Position numbers and translations under genes: made by a program
Assembly: GCF_000265075.1 (NCBI RefSeq)
Contig: NZ_AJYA01000005.1
Coordinates: forward strand, 62,001-126,000
Direction of reading: 5' to 3'
Source: Nitritalea halalkaliphila LW7
GTDB taxonomy: Bacteria > Bacteroidota > Bacteroidia > Cytophagales > Cyclobacteriaceae
Length of the DNA: 64,000 nucleotides
The notes under the pieces: model-generated
What the model was told of the DNA's origin: nothing
Databases searched by the model: none
What the model saw: only the letters and a program-made list of their open reading frames with translations
Shown here: piece after piece, positions 52,776 through 62,381 of the stretch
Numbering within the stretch: the stretch's first letter is position 1
Layout: every line of letters begins with the position of its first letter

Positions 52776-52807
52776 TTTGGCAGCGCAGCCCAGAACCTGT
52801 ACCTTCG
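52776..52807 (+). promoter_or_regulatory. Probable promoter (TTTG-N20-TACCTTCG) for the DUF4494 gene
   Basis: TTTG at 52776-52779 and TACCTTCG at 52800-52807 (seven of eight to TAnnTTTG) are 20 bases apart. The ATG follows at 52831. The 266-base gap from the patatin gene otherwise shows only a weak GCTCC/GGAGC pairing and no gene. Confidence 0.45.
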
Positions 52808-52830
52808 TAGGCGATAAATTTTTACCCCTT

Positions 52831-53330
52831 ATGAGAACCTGGTTTTTATGTAAAGTCAAGTATGCCAAGGAAGATGAACAAGGCCTACTGAAGAATGTAT
52901 CCGAGCAGTATCTGGTCGATGCCGTTTCCTTTACCGAGGCGGAAGCCGCATTTACGACATGCTGGGCTCAGTGATTCGCGGGGATTTTCAGGTGACGAAT
53001 ATCAGCAAAAGCAATATCGTGGATGTCTTCTTCTACGAGGATATCGACCTCTGGCATAAATGTAAGATCACTTACGTGGTAGCCGACGCAGATAGTGGTA
53101 AGGAAAAAAAGGTGACGCAGTACATGCTCGTGACCGCCATGGATGTGAAACAGGCTTACGAGCGCATTCATGAGAGCCTGAGCAATATGCTCGTGACCTT
53201 CCGCGTGCCCGATATTACGGAAAGCCCGATCGTGGAAATTTTCCCTTATGAACGTGAGGACGAGGAGCTCCTGCCCCCTCCTCCGCCGAACCTAAGGCCC
53301 CTAAATGAGGGCGAAGGCAGTGCAGAGTAG
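52831..53330 (+). CDS. DUF4494 family protein, frame broken once
   Basis: The restored protein of about 166 residues begins MRTWFLCKVKYAKEDEQG and continues VSEQYLVDAVSFTEAEARIYDMLGS. It repeats a similar pattern (WHKCKITYVVADADSGKEKKVTQYMLV), suggesting two related beta-rich halves. This matches the DUF4494 family, found in Bacteroidota with no known function. No signal peptide or membrane segment is seen, so it is likely cytoplasmic. One C is missing at 52946-52947. The pieces run 52831-52974 and 52959-53330. The tail is Pro-rich. Confidence 0.85.
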
Positions 53331-53365
53331 CGCGGGCCAGCCTGCTAAACGTTTACATGCATACG

Positions 53366-53413
53366 AAAAAAGGATGTTTCCGAGGCTTCAGCGCTCAGAG
53401 ACATCCTTTTTTT
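53366..53413. terminator. Bidirectional terminator between the DUF4494 gene and the cus operon
   Basis: A run of A plus GGATGT pairs with ACATCC plus a run of T around a 23-base loop with inner pairing. It serves the plus-strand DUF4494 gene and the minus-strand cusB gene, which converge here. Confidence 0.8.
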
Positions 53414-53453
53414 AGGCCTGTAGGGCTGTGCCCAGAGCATGTGGGCGGCGGTG

Positions 53454-55137
53454 CTAACGCACCAAAAATTCCCGCGTCACCTCGCCACAGGTCATCATCT
53501 TTGACCCGAAATACGGGTTTTGGATCTTGGACTCCATGCTCAGCCAGGAGGCACCTTTATCATCGAAAGCCATCGGACAATACTGTACATAGACTTTTTC
53601 AGCCGTGCCAAAACGCTCCACAGCAGCCAGCATGCTATCGGAGACCAGCTCGAAAAGGGCGCGCTGCTCCTCCACATCTCCTGTCTCCGCTAACTGCCGC
53701 AGCTGTCGCTTGAGAAAATCCTGCTGCCGCTTCCACCAGCCTGCTGCCGACTCTTCCAGACCGGAGCCATCGAGGGCCTCCACCCGCTCACGTAGGCAGG
53801 CACCTTTTGGGCCGCCGCAGCAGCATCGGTGGCGACGAGCGCATCTTTCAGCGCCATGTAACTGGCCACCACTTGGTCGAAGGCACTGGCGAAACCAGCA
53901 TCCACCTCCACTGCCGTGTTTTCAGGACGAAGCATCAGGCTGTATTTACCCGTCAACTGTGCGGCTGCATCCACGGCGAAGGTTCCCTGCTTCACCACGC
54001 GATCGCCCTCTTCTATACCGGATAAAATCTCATAGGAATCCCCGAGCCGCTTGCCAAGCTTCACTTCCCGCATGCGGTAGGAAGGACTACTCACTCCCCC
54101 TTCTTGGACGAAGACCACCGAGCGTGGCCCAGACCAGAGCACTGCTGCGCGCGGCACCACCAGGCCCTCTATGCCAGAAGCGCTAGCGACGGCTCGCACA
54201 AACATTTCCGGTTTCAGGCGACCTCCTGGATTAGCCAGCACCACACGGGCCGCCGCCGTCCGCGTTTGAGGATTCACGATAGGATCGATGTAGCTGATTT
54301 TGCCCTTCAGGCATCCCCAGGCGCTCCGCTTAGCTCCAGCTCCACCTCCGTACCTTCGCGCACGGCCGGCAAATCCTGCTCATAAACAGCCAGCATGGCC
54401 CAGACCGTGCTCAGGTCCACGATTTCAAAGAGCACGGTGCCTCGCGTGATAAAATCGCCTTCCGTGACGTTACGCACGGTCACGATGCCAGAAACATCCG
54501 CATAAATCGCTAAAACATCCTCCAGCTCTTCTCCACTTTCCAGGGCGTCGATTTGGTCTCCGGATAGCTTCCACAGCCGCAGTTTTTCGCGTACAGCCCG
54601 ATAGAGCTCTGGCTGCTGGGCCTTCCGTGCTGCTGCCTGCCGCAGCTCCTGCTGGGCACTCAGGAGTTCCGGCGCGTATAATTTGGCCAGCAAGTCCCCC
54701 TTACGTACCTGTTGGCCCGTAAAGTTCACTGCCAGATGCTCCACGCGCGCACCGTAATTCGCTGCATAGCGACGGATTTCCTGTTCATTCGCCTGAATTT
54801 TTCCCGTCAGTGTGAGGCGTGCAGCTGCGGCACCCCGCACCACCTGTTCGGTTTCTACTCGTGCCAGCGCTGCCGCATCCTCGCTCATGGTGAGCAGGAA
54901 AGGATCATCATTATCCATTCCTTTAAACTGGGACATCGGCACCAGGTCCATGCCGCAGATCGGGCACTGACCAGGCTCGTTTTGGCGGATGTGTGGGTGC
55001 ATGGGCGAGATCCACATGCCTGCATCCCCTTCCTCTTCGGCCACCTCTTCTGAGCCGCCCCCTAGCAGCATGCCGAAGCCTGCGCCGAGAATAAAGACCA
55101 CTAAAAAGCCTGCAATAATTTTTGTATTTACTTTCAT
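53454..55137 (-). CDS. cusB: Copper/silver efflux RND periplasmic adaptor (CusB type), frame broken twice
   Basis: The restored protein of about 561 residues has one N-terminal anchor and then a heavy-metal-binding domain with MHPHIRQNEPGQCPICGMDLVP (Met, His and Cys ligands). The membrane-fusion core follows (LTGKIQANEQEIRRYAANYGARVEHL, a lipoyl/hairpin segment and PRAAVLWSGPRSVVFVQ). A C-terminal DUF3347 domain closes it, with VQYCPMAFDDKGASWL and NPYFGSKMMTCG. It bridges CusA and CusC and presents metal. One C is missing at 54310-54311 (GCC TGA on this strand; restored ALKGKISYIDPI) and one base near 53783-53787. Pieces: 55137-54307, 54277-53690 and 53783-53454. It follows cusC by one base. 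Confidence 0.9.
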
Positions 55138-55138
55138 C

Positions 55139-56620
55139 TTATTTTCCTGTATGTTTTGCCGCCAGGCGCTCATAGGCCGCCCGCACTTTTTCTACTGCCA
55201 CTTCTGCTTCGATACGCTGCGCCTGATAGCTCAGGAGCTCCTGCTGGATATTGACCACTTCAGACAAGCTTCCGGCATTCCCGATGAGTGCTGTTCCTGC
55301 CCAATTTAGCGCCTCCTCTAAGAGGGCTACCTGATCCGCTAAAAGCCGCAGCCTGCGCTCCGCCTCTTGCTTGTCGCGATGCAGGCTTTGGAAGGAAAGG
55401 AAAAGCTCCTGCCGCACCTGATCCTGCTGCAAGGCGAGTGCTCCCGCCTCTTCCCGTGCCGCTGCGGCCTTCGCTTTATACTTGCGCCGATACAGCGGCA
55501 GGTTCAGCGAGACCATGGGCATCACCATGTTGTTTCCCATGCCCATGGGCACAAACATCCCCCCTTCCGGGCCAGGTGCCCCCATTTCAGGTCTTGGGCT
55601 AAAAACCATGTAATTCACCCCCAGCCCGATCATGGGTGCCCCTTCCAGGCGTGCCATTTTCACCTCCTGCTCGCGGGCAAGCTGCTCTTTGGCCAGCATG
55701 GCCAGCATGGGATTCGCCTCCAAAACCTCCAGAGGAAGCTCCTGCGCATCGGGCAGCATCCAGCGCGTCCCCGCAGGTCCTAGGGAGGCCTGCACCGGCA
55801 CTGCCTCTTCACGTCCCAGCAGGGTACCGATCTGGAAATACGCCAGCTCCAGGTCATCTTGACGCTGTTCCAGTGCACTTTCTAAGGCCATCCGCTGCAT
55901 GCGCAAGCGCAAAATTGCGGAGTAGGCCCCCGAGCCGGCTCCTGCCTCCATCCCTCCCATGCCAGCACCTCCGGAAGCAGCACCTGAGGCGCTCGTGGCC
56001 GGAGCCGCTCCCATGCTGCCCATGCCCCCCATAGCAGAGCTCGCCGAGGACGCCCGACCCCGAAGCGGGCAAAGCCTCGCTGAGGCGCTGGCCGCTGCCA
56101 AAGCCCCATCACCGCCCTGCAGACGGATAAGCGCCAGCTCCTCCAAAGCCTTTAGCAGGGCTAAATTCTGCTCATCTAAATCCTGTAAGGCCTGCAAGCG
56201 ATATATCTCCAAATAACTGATTTCGAGCGCATAGGCGACTTCCGTAAGCACCTCTCGGTAAGCAGCATGCACCGCCTCGGCCATAGCCGCTGCCTCCGCC
56301 TTTTCAGCCTTCAGCATCCCGAACCAGGGGAACATTTGCATAAGGCTACCCTCACCGCGCTGATCCCCCATCAGCAGTTCCATCGGGCGCGTAAACACCC
56401 CCACCTGCAGCTCTGGATCCGGTAAAAAACCCGCTGCACCTGCACGCTCTAAGGCCGCTCGATGCCGCTGCGCTGCGGCTTTGGCCTGAGGGTTCTCCCG
56501 AAGCGCCTCCTCCAGAAGCATCTGAAAATCCTGCCCCCGGGCGGGAAACTGGAACAGCACGAGCCCCAGCATCAGGAGCCTTAGGCCTCCCGGCCAAAAT
56601 AAACGAAGCTTATTTTTCAT
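55139..56620 (-). CDS. cusC: Outer-membrane efflux protein (CusC/TolC type) with a Met/Gly-rich insert
   Basis: An intact 493-residue TolC-family protein with a signal peptide (LLMLGLVLFQFPARG) and two long helical repeats. The first is LEEALRENPQAKAAAQRHRA and the later YLEIYRLQALQDLDEQNLALLKALEELA. It forms the outer-membrane exit duct for CusA and CusB. In the second half of the first repeat (about 55925-56090) there is a low-complexity insert full of Gly, Ala, Ser and Met, such as SSAMGGMGSMGAAP and GGAGMGGMEAGAG. Met clusters could bind Cu(I) or Ag(I). It overlaps the cusA end by 11 bases. Confidence 0.88.
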   Translation of the reverse strand: MKNKLRLFWPGGLRLLMLGLVLFQFPARGQDFQMLLEEALRENPQAKAAAQRHRAALERAGAAGFLPDPELQVGVFTRPMELLMGDQRGEGSLMQMFPWFGMLKAEKAEAAAMAEAVHAAYREVLTEVAYALEISYLEIYRLQALQDLDEQNLALLKALEELALIRLQGGDGALAAASASARLCPLRGRASSASSAMGGMGSMGAAPATSASGAASGGAGMGGMEAGAGSGAYSAILRLRMQRMALESALEQRQDDLELAYFQIGTLLGREEAVPVQASLGPAGTRWMLPDAQELPLEVLEANPMLAMLAKEQLAREQEVKMARLEGAPMIGLGVNYMVFSPRPEMGAPGPEGGMFVPMGMGNNMVMPMVSLNLPLYRRKYKAKAAAAREEAGALALQQDQVRQELFLSFQSLHRDKQEAERRLRLLADQVALLEEALNWAGTALIGNAGSLSEVVNIQQELLSYQAQRIEAEVAVEKVRAAYERLAAKHTGK

Positions 56621-59600
56621 CTTGCCACCTCCATTTCAATTCTTGATAAAAACCATACAAAACAGGCACTATAAACAAGCTGATCAGCGCCACCGCCATC
56701 CCACCGAAAGCCGGAATCGCCATGGGGATCATGATGTCCGCACCACGCCCAGAAGAGCTCAGCACGGGCAGTAGCGCCAGCAGGGTCGTCGCCGTGGTCA
56801 TCAGGCAGGGACGCACACGCTTCAAGCCTGCCGCTACCACCGCCTCGCGGATTTCCTCCCGCGACTGGGGCTTGAGTTTGTCGAAACTTTGCTTCAAGTA
56901 GGTCCCCATCACCACACCGTCGTCCGTCGCTATACCGAAAAGTGCGATAAAGCCCACCCATACAGCTACAGAAAGATTAAACTGCTGCATTTGAAACAGG
57001 TCGCGCAAATTAGTACCCAGCACCTCCACATTTAGAAAGCCCTCCTGGCCATACAAGTAAAGCATGATAAAGCCCCCAGCAAAGGCCATCGCGATGGAGG
57101 TGAAAATCATCAGACTGAGCGCCGTGCTGCGGAACTGCAGGTAGAGAATCAGGAAAATCACCGCCAGCGAGAGGGGAATCACCAGCTGCAGGCGCTGCTG
57201 TGCTCGAACCTGGTTTTCATAACTCCCGGAAAAGACGAAGCGCACGCCGGCAGGCACCTGCAAGTCACCGCTTTGGATCTTTTCGTCTAACAGGCGCTGG
57301 GCATCTTCCACCACCTCGACTTCTGCATAGCCCGCACGACGGTCGAACATGACATAGCCCACTAAAAAGGTGTCTTCTCCCCGAATCATCATCGGCCCGG
57401 GCGGAAGCGAATCTCCGCCAGCTGCCCCAGCGGCACATGCGCGCCACTCGGCGTCGGCACCAACAGATCACGCAGGCGATCTGGATCATCTCGGTACTCA
57501 CGGGCATAGCGCAGACGGATGGCATAGCGCTCCCGGCCTTCCACGGTAGTAGAGACGGCCATGCCTCCTATCGCCAGCTCGATAAACTCCTGGATCTCTG
57601 TCATGCTGAGCCCGAAGCGTGCGATTTCCCTACGGTCAGGGGCCACCTCGATGTACGGCTTGCCCAGAGAGCGATCCGCAAAAACCGCCTCGGCCTTCAC
57701 GCCCGGCACCTCACGCAGGGCGGACTCCAGCTCCAAGCTAAAGGCTTCGATCGTCTCCAGATCAGGGCCATACACTTTCATGCCCATAGGCGCACGCATC
57801 CCCGTCTGCAGCATCACCAGGCGCGTCTCGATCGGCTGCAGACGTGGCGCTGCCGTCACACCAGGAATATCCGATGTAGCATGCTGAATCTCGTACCAGA
57901 TGTCATCGGGACTGCGAATATGATCCCGCCACTGCCGGTAAAAACGCCCCTTTTCAGGATCCGCGATCAAATAACGCGGCAGATCTGCCAGAATCTCCCG
58001 TCGCAGCTCCTGATCCACATAGCGCACATGCTCATCCCAGATGAGCCCCGAAACGCGGTCATGCCAGTACGCCTTACCTCCATAGCGTAATGGAAAGAAT
58101 CCATCTTCATCCACCTGAAACCGAAGCTTGCGCCCCTCCACATCTTGGAGGTATTCCGACTTGTAGTTGATAATATTTTCGTACATGGAAAGCGGCGCCG
58201 GATCCAGTGGACTCTCTGCCCGACCGGCCTTGCCCACTACCATTTCCACCTCGGGAATCGCCTGCACGAGCAGGTCCAGCTGGCGCAAAATCTCCCGGTT
58301 GGCCTCCACCCCACTATGCGGCATGGCAGAAGGCATCAGCAGGAAAGCCCCCTCATCCAGGGCAGGCATAAATTCATTGCCCATACCCGGAAAGCGTTTG
58401 GCTGTCTTTTTATACCAAGATGCATCCGAAGGCTCCGCGCCGGTACTTTGCCAAAGGCGTGGGAAACCCAGCCACATCAGCAGCGCCAGTCCCATGATAC
58501 TTAATGGCAGCAGCATAAAGAGGAGCGCATGGCGCAAAAACAAGCGCAGCAGCCGCTCATAAACACGTAAAAACAGGGCAAACCCACCTAAAACTAGGCC
58601 TAAAATCAAAACGATAAAAAAGAAACTGGCCAAAAGGCTATTCTCAGGCCCCAGCGGCCGCCATGCCTCCGCCAGCAAGGTGGAGACAGTCAAAAGACCA
58701 ATGCCTAAGGCCACAGGATTCTGGTAGGCACGATACGCCTCTAAACGTGGACTCAGCAGCGGCAAAAGTTGATTCACTCCTAAAAGCAGCAGAATAACCC
58801 CTACCCAAAAGGAAATAAATAGCCCCGCCACACCCAAAAGCAGCAGCACCGCCGGTCCCATCCAGCGCCACTTCGGACTGCGCAGGCGACTGCCCAAAAC
58901 CCAATGCGCCAGCGCCGGCATGATGAGCAGCGTAAAGAAAAGCGCCGCGATCAGTGCGAAGGTTTTCGTATAGGCCAGCGGCCCGAAAAGCTTGCCTTCC
59001 GCTGCCTGCAGGGTAAACACCGGCAAAAAGCTAATGATCGTGGTCATCACGGCCGTTAAAATCGCTCCACTCACCTCTGTCGTAGCGCGAAGTACCAGCT
59101 GCAGGCGATCTTCTACCCGGTCTTTCGCCTCCTCCAGGTGACGCAAAATATTTTCATTCAAGATAATCCCTAAATCCACCATCGTCCCGATCGCAATCGC
59201 AATTCCGCTAAGGGCCACGATATTCGCATCCACCTGCACGTACTTCATCAAAATAAAGCACATCAGCACGGCCAGGGGCAGCAGCGCTGCAATAAGCAAG
59301 CTGGCACGCAGGTGGCCCACCATCACCATGATCACGATGATGGTAAGCAGCATCTGCAGGCTGATTGCCTCATTAAGGGTGTAAAGTGTCTCTTTAATCA
59401 AGCCCGAACGATCGTAAAACGGCACCAGCTGCACCTTAGAAATCGTTCCATCGGCCAACTGCTTGGAGGGCAAGCCTGGACTAATTTCAGCGATTTTTTC
59501 TTTCACCGCTTCGATTACCTTCAGCGGATTATCTCCATAACGCGCGACCACCACGCCGCCGACCGTTTCTGCCCCACCCTTATCCAGGATGGCACGCTCC

Positions 59601-60469
59601 GCCCGACTGGATGGCCCTAACTGTACGCGAGCCACATCTTGCACACGCAGCGGAACGCCCTCCACCACGCGAAGCACTGCCTCTTCGATATCCTCGAGAC
59701 GCTTCACATAGCCCAAGCCACGGATGATGTATTCCACCTGATTTACCTCCATGGTATTGGCCCCCACGTCTAAGTTGGAACCCCGCACCGCCTCCATGAC
59801 TTGCATCAGGCTTACCCCATGCTCCCGCATGGCCACGGGATCTAACTCCACTTGGTACTCGCGCACGTGGCCTCCAATGCTGGCCACCTCAGCCACCCCA
59901 GGAGTACCCGCGAGGGCATAGCGGACAAAATAATCTTGGATACTGCGCAGCTCGTGAAGCTCCCAGCCACCCGTGGGTTTACCGGAGGCATCTTGGCCTT
60001 CTAGGGTGTAAAAAAACACCTGCCCCAAGCCTGTAGCGTCAGGTCCAAGCTGAGGGGTCACCCCCTCGGGAAGTAGATTCGCCGGCAGCGCATTTAACTT
60101 TTCAAGGATGCGGGAGCGGCTCCAGTAAAAGTCCACATCGTCTTCGAAGATGATGTAAATGGACGAAAAGCCAAACATGGAGGTGGAGCGCGTCACTTTC
60201 ACGCCCGGCACACCCAGAAGTACAGAAGTAAGCGGATAGGTAATCTGATCCTCCACATCTTGCGGAGAACGGCCCATCCACTCCGTGTACACGATTTGTT
60301 GATTCTCCCCGATGTCCGGGATAGCATCCACAGGAACAGGGTCGCTGGGTAGAAACGGTACCTGCCAGCCGAAAGGCGCCACGACGATCCCCCAAAGGGT
60401 GAGTAGCACCAAAAGCATGACCGTCACCAGCTTTTGGGTCAGGAAAAACTTAATGATTTTAGATAACAT
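56610..60469 (-). CDS. cusA: Copper/silver efflux RND transporter (CusA type), frame broken once
   Basis: The restored protein of about 1286 residues is a heavy-metal RND pump. Motifs include DIGENQQIVYTEWMGRSPQDVEDQITYPL, AIGTMVDLGIILNENILRHLEE and GIATDDGVVMGTYLKQSF. Candidate Met ligands of the transport path lie in FLLMPSAMPHSG and ETRLVMLQTGMRAPMGMK, matching the Met-relay regions of E. coli CusA. It exceeds E. coli CusA (1047 residues), partly through extra membrane segments around 58500-58900. One base is missing at 57394-57401 (restored reading FRPGPMMIRGEDTFLV). The pieces run 60469-57389 and 57392-56610. It heads cusA-cusC-cusB, with the small Cys/His gene 151 bases upstream. Confidence 0.92.
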
Positions 60470-60620
60470 ACATTGATTTTAATAGCCACAGAAAAGAAGC
60501 AGAGGCGGAAAAGCAGCACATACTTGGATAACATATACCCGTACAGGGCATGTCTCCAAACGAGGGCACTGCCCGAAAATGAGCTCGCACCAGGCAGCCC
60601 ATTCGCCAAAAAAAATCGTG

Positions 60621-61022
60621 CTAAATCAAAAATACGCCATGCTGCACATGCAGACGCGGACGGTTTTGGCCCCAGTAATGCTCGTCAACAGGGGAACTTG
60701 GCTGGGAGCCAAAGGTGAAAATGACAGCACTCCCTACACGCGCATGTAGCCAAAACCCAAAGCTCCAATCAACAGGAAACACCAGCGTCTCACTGGTAAA
60801 GGCTTCGCTACTAGGCACCACATGGAGCCGATTCGGCTGCTCCACATGAGAGACATCCTCACAGCAGGGCATCGGGCTTTCTGCCTCTGGGCAACAGGTT
60901 TTCTGCTCGGCATACAGATTTATGCGCTTAAAATCCTCTCCACAGAAATGCATGGAGTAGCTCATTCCCGCATGGAAGAGGGAATAAATGAGGAGTAGCG
61001 CTATTTTTACCGAAGCTCGCAT
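60621..61022 (-). CDS. Small exported Cys/His-rich protein (HYC_CC_PP-like) upstream of cusA
   Basis: An intact 133-residue protein. The N-terminal helix (SVKIALLLIYSLFHAGMSYSMHFC) looks like an export signal or anchor. Next come HFCGEDFKRINLY, KTCCPEAESPMPCCEDV and a hydrophobic tail. The HFCG...CC...CC layout matches small proteins annotated as HYC_CC_PP that often precede metal-efflux genes in Bacteroidota. The Cys, His and Met groups suggest Cu or Ag binding in the periplasm; this is an inference. The ATG at 61022 is chosen because the signal begins there. It probably shares the cus operon transcript, since no terminator is seen in the 151-base gap to cusA. Confidence 0.7.
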   Translation of the reverse strand: MRASVKIALLLIYSLFHAGMSYSMHFCGEDFKRINLYAEQKTCCPEAESPMPCCEDVSHVEQPNRLHVVPSSEAFTSETLVFPVDWSFGFWLHARVGSAVIFTFGSQPSSPVDEHYWGQNRPRLHVQHGVFLI

Positions 61023-61192
61023 AGAATTACCGAACGTAACGGTACAAAGAACGAAAAGTTGCCTCCAGCATCGGTATAGAATTTTTGATTTTTTTTTATA
61101 TCCACGGCAGGTCGCGCCTTCAGCGCAAAAGGAATTTGGAATTTCCTCCGAAATGCTGCTGTTTTGTAAGGCCAATGATACGGCCCCCTTCT

Positions 61193-62286
61193 ATGCAGCA
61201 GTTGGCTTACCATCTCGATCAGCTCAGCGGAGTTTCCCACGCGACCAAAGCCCTTCTTTACCAGCAGCTTATACACCAGCCCGAGCTCCTGGAGGTTCCC
61301 GACCAGGTCCCCATAGCAGCGCTTTCCATAAAGCACTGGCAGCGGCTCTGCGCACAAAAAGAGGCCCTAGCCACCGAAACCGAGCAGCTTTTTCGTGAAT
61401 GGGCCCGCCTGGGAGTGGAGGTCATTCAGTGGACCGATCGCTTTATCTATCCCGCCGCCTGGAAACAGCAGCCGGGAACCACAGCCCCTTTTCAGTTTCT
61501 AGTGCGGGGTGCGGTCGACCTTTTGCGACAGCGACCCTTAGCCTTCCTACCGGGCAGCAGCGCAGAGAAAGAGGGGCTTTCCAAAACCACTTTTCTAAAG
61601 AAGGCACGCCTTTTTGGCTTATCTGCCTGTTTTTTGATGCCGATGGGAACTTTGAACAGCTTTTATCAGCTGAGGAAGCTGCCGCACAGCCCTGTTTGCT
61701 GCTCCTGCCAAGCAAGCAGCTGGCCTCAGCATGTACTTTTTATGCGCAGGCCTTAGCACAAGGGCGCTGTCTGCTCATCGGAGTGCATAGCACAGAAAAG
61801 CGCTTGCGGGCACAAGCTTGCGGACTTGCTGACAAGCTTTATATCAGCTCTTGGCCTGAGGGACCGGCACTCCGACAGCTTTTGGGGCAGCATCTCCGCC
61901 GCGGCCTATGCTGCTTGCTGGCAGGTAAGCAGGCGCTGAACTGGGAGGCTTTGGCACTGGGTTTTATCCCCATTAATCGTTTTGGCGAGCTACGCCTGCT
62001 GGACGAGAGCCGGCGCGATTTAGACAGTTTTTTACTCCCACCGGCGAATATTCCCACCGTGCAGGAGCAGATCGGGCAGCTGGCTGCGCGGCTTATTTTG
62101 GCCAGTGGGCCAAAGAGCATTCCCCCAGAGCGTTTATTACAGGCACTACAGGCCCCAGAGTCCGCACTGCCGCAGATTTTACAGGGCTTAGCAGCGTCTA
62201 AAGACGTTTATATCCGCCGGCAAGGCACCAAAACCATCATCGGACTGCGCTACCTGCAGCGCCAAGAACGACTGGCCTTGGAATAA
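61193..62286 (+). CDS. Unclassified protein, possibly a very divergent DprA-like Rossmann protein, frame broken once
   Basis: The restored protein of about 364 residues is not confidently recognised. The first 150 residues recall DprA: an N-terminal helical segment (LAYHLDQLSGVSHATKALLYQQL), then a DRFIYPAAWKQQPG step and FQFLVRGAVDLLRQRPLAFLPGSS where DprA has the start of its nucleotide-binding fold. The rest (TPFWLICLFFDADGNFEQLL, CLLLLPSKQLASACTFYAQAL) lacks the SGLARGID and RNR motifs of true DprA. The last 70 residues could be a winged helix (PPERLLQALQ ... SKDVYIRRQGTKTIIGL). One C is missing at 61587-61588 (restored KTHFSKEGTPFW). Pieces: 61193 to about 61586, then to 62286. It is divergent from the cus operon. 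Confidence 0.55.
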
Positions 62287-62381
62287 AGAATTTGCACTCG
62301 GAACGCATTGAATTTCTTAAGAGAAAGTACTAAAAATTCCTAGAAAACGTTAATTTGCGACAGCAACTAAAACCACATTAT

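Noticed and set aside
61193-62286. Naming this gene dprA
   Set aside because: Only the first third resembles DprA; the nucleotide-binding and RNR motifs that define the family are not visible.
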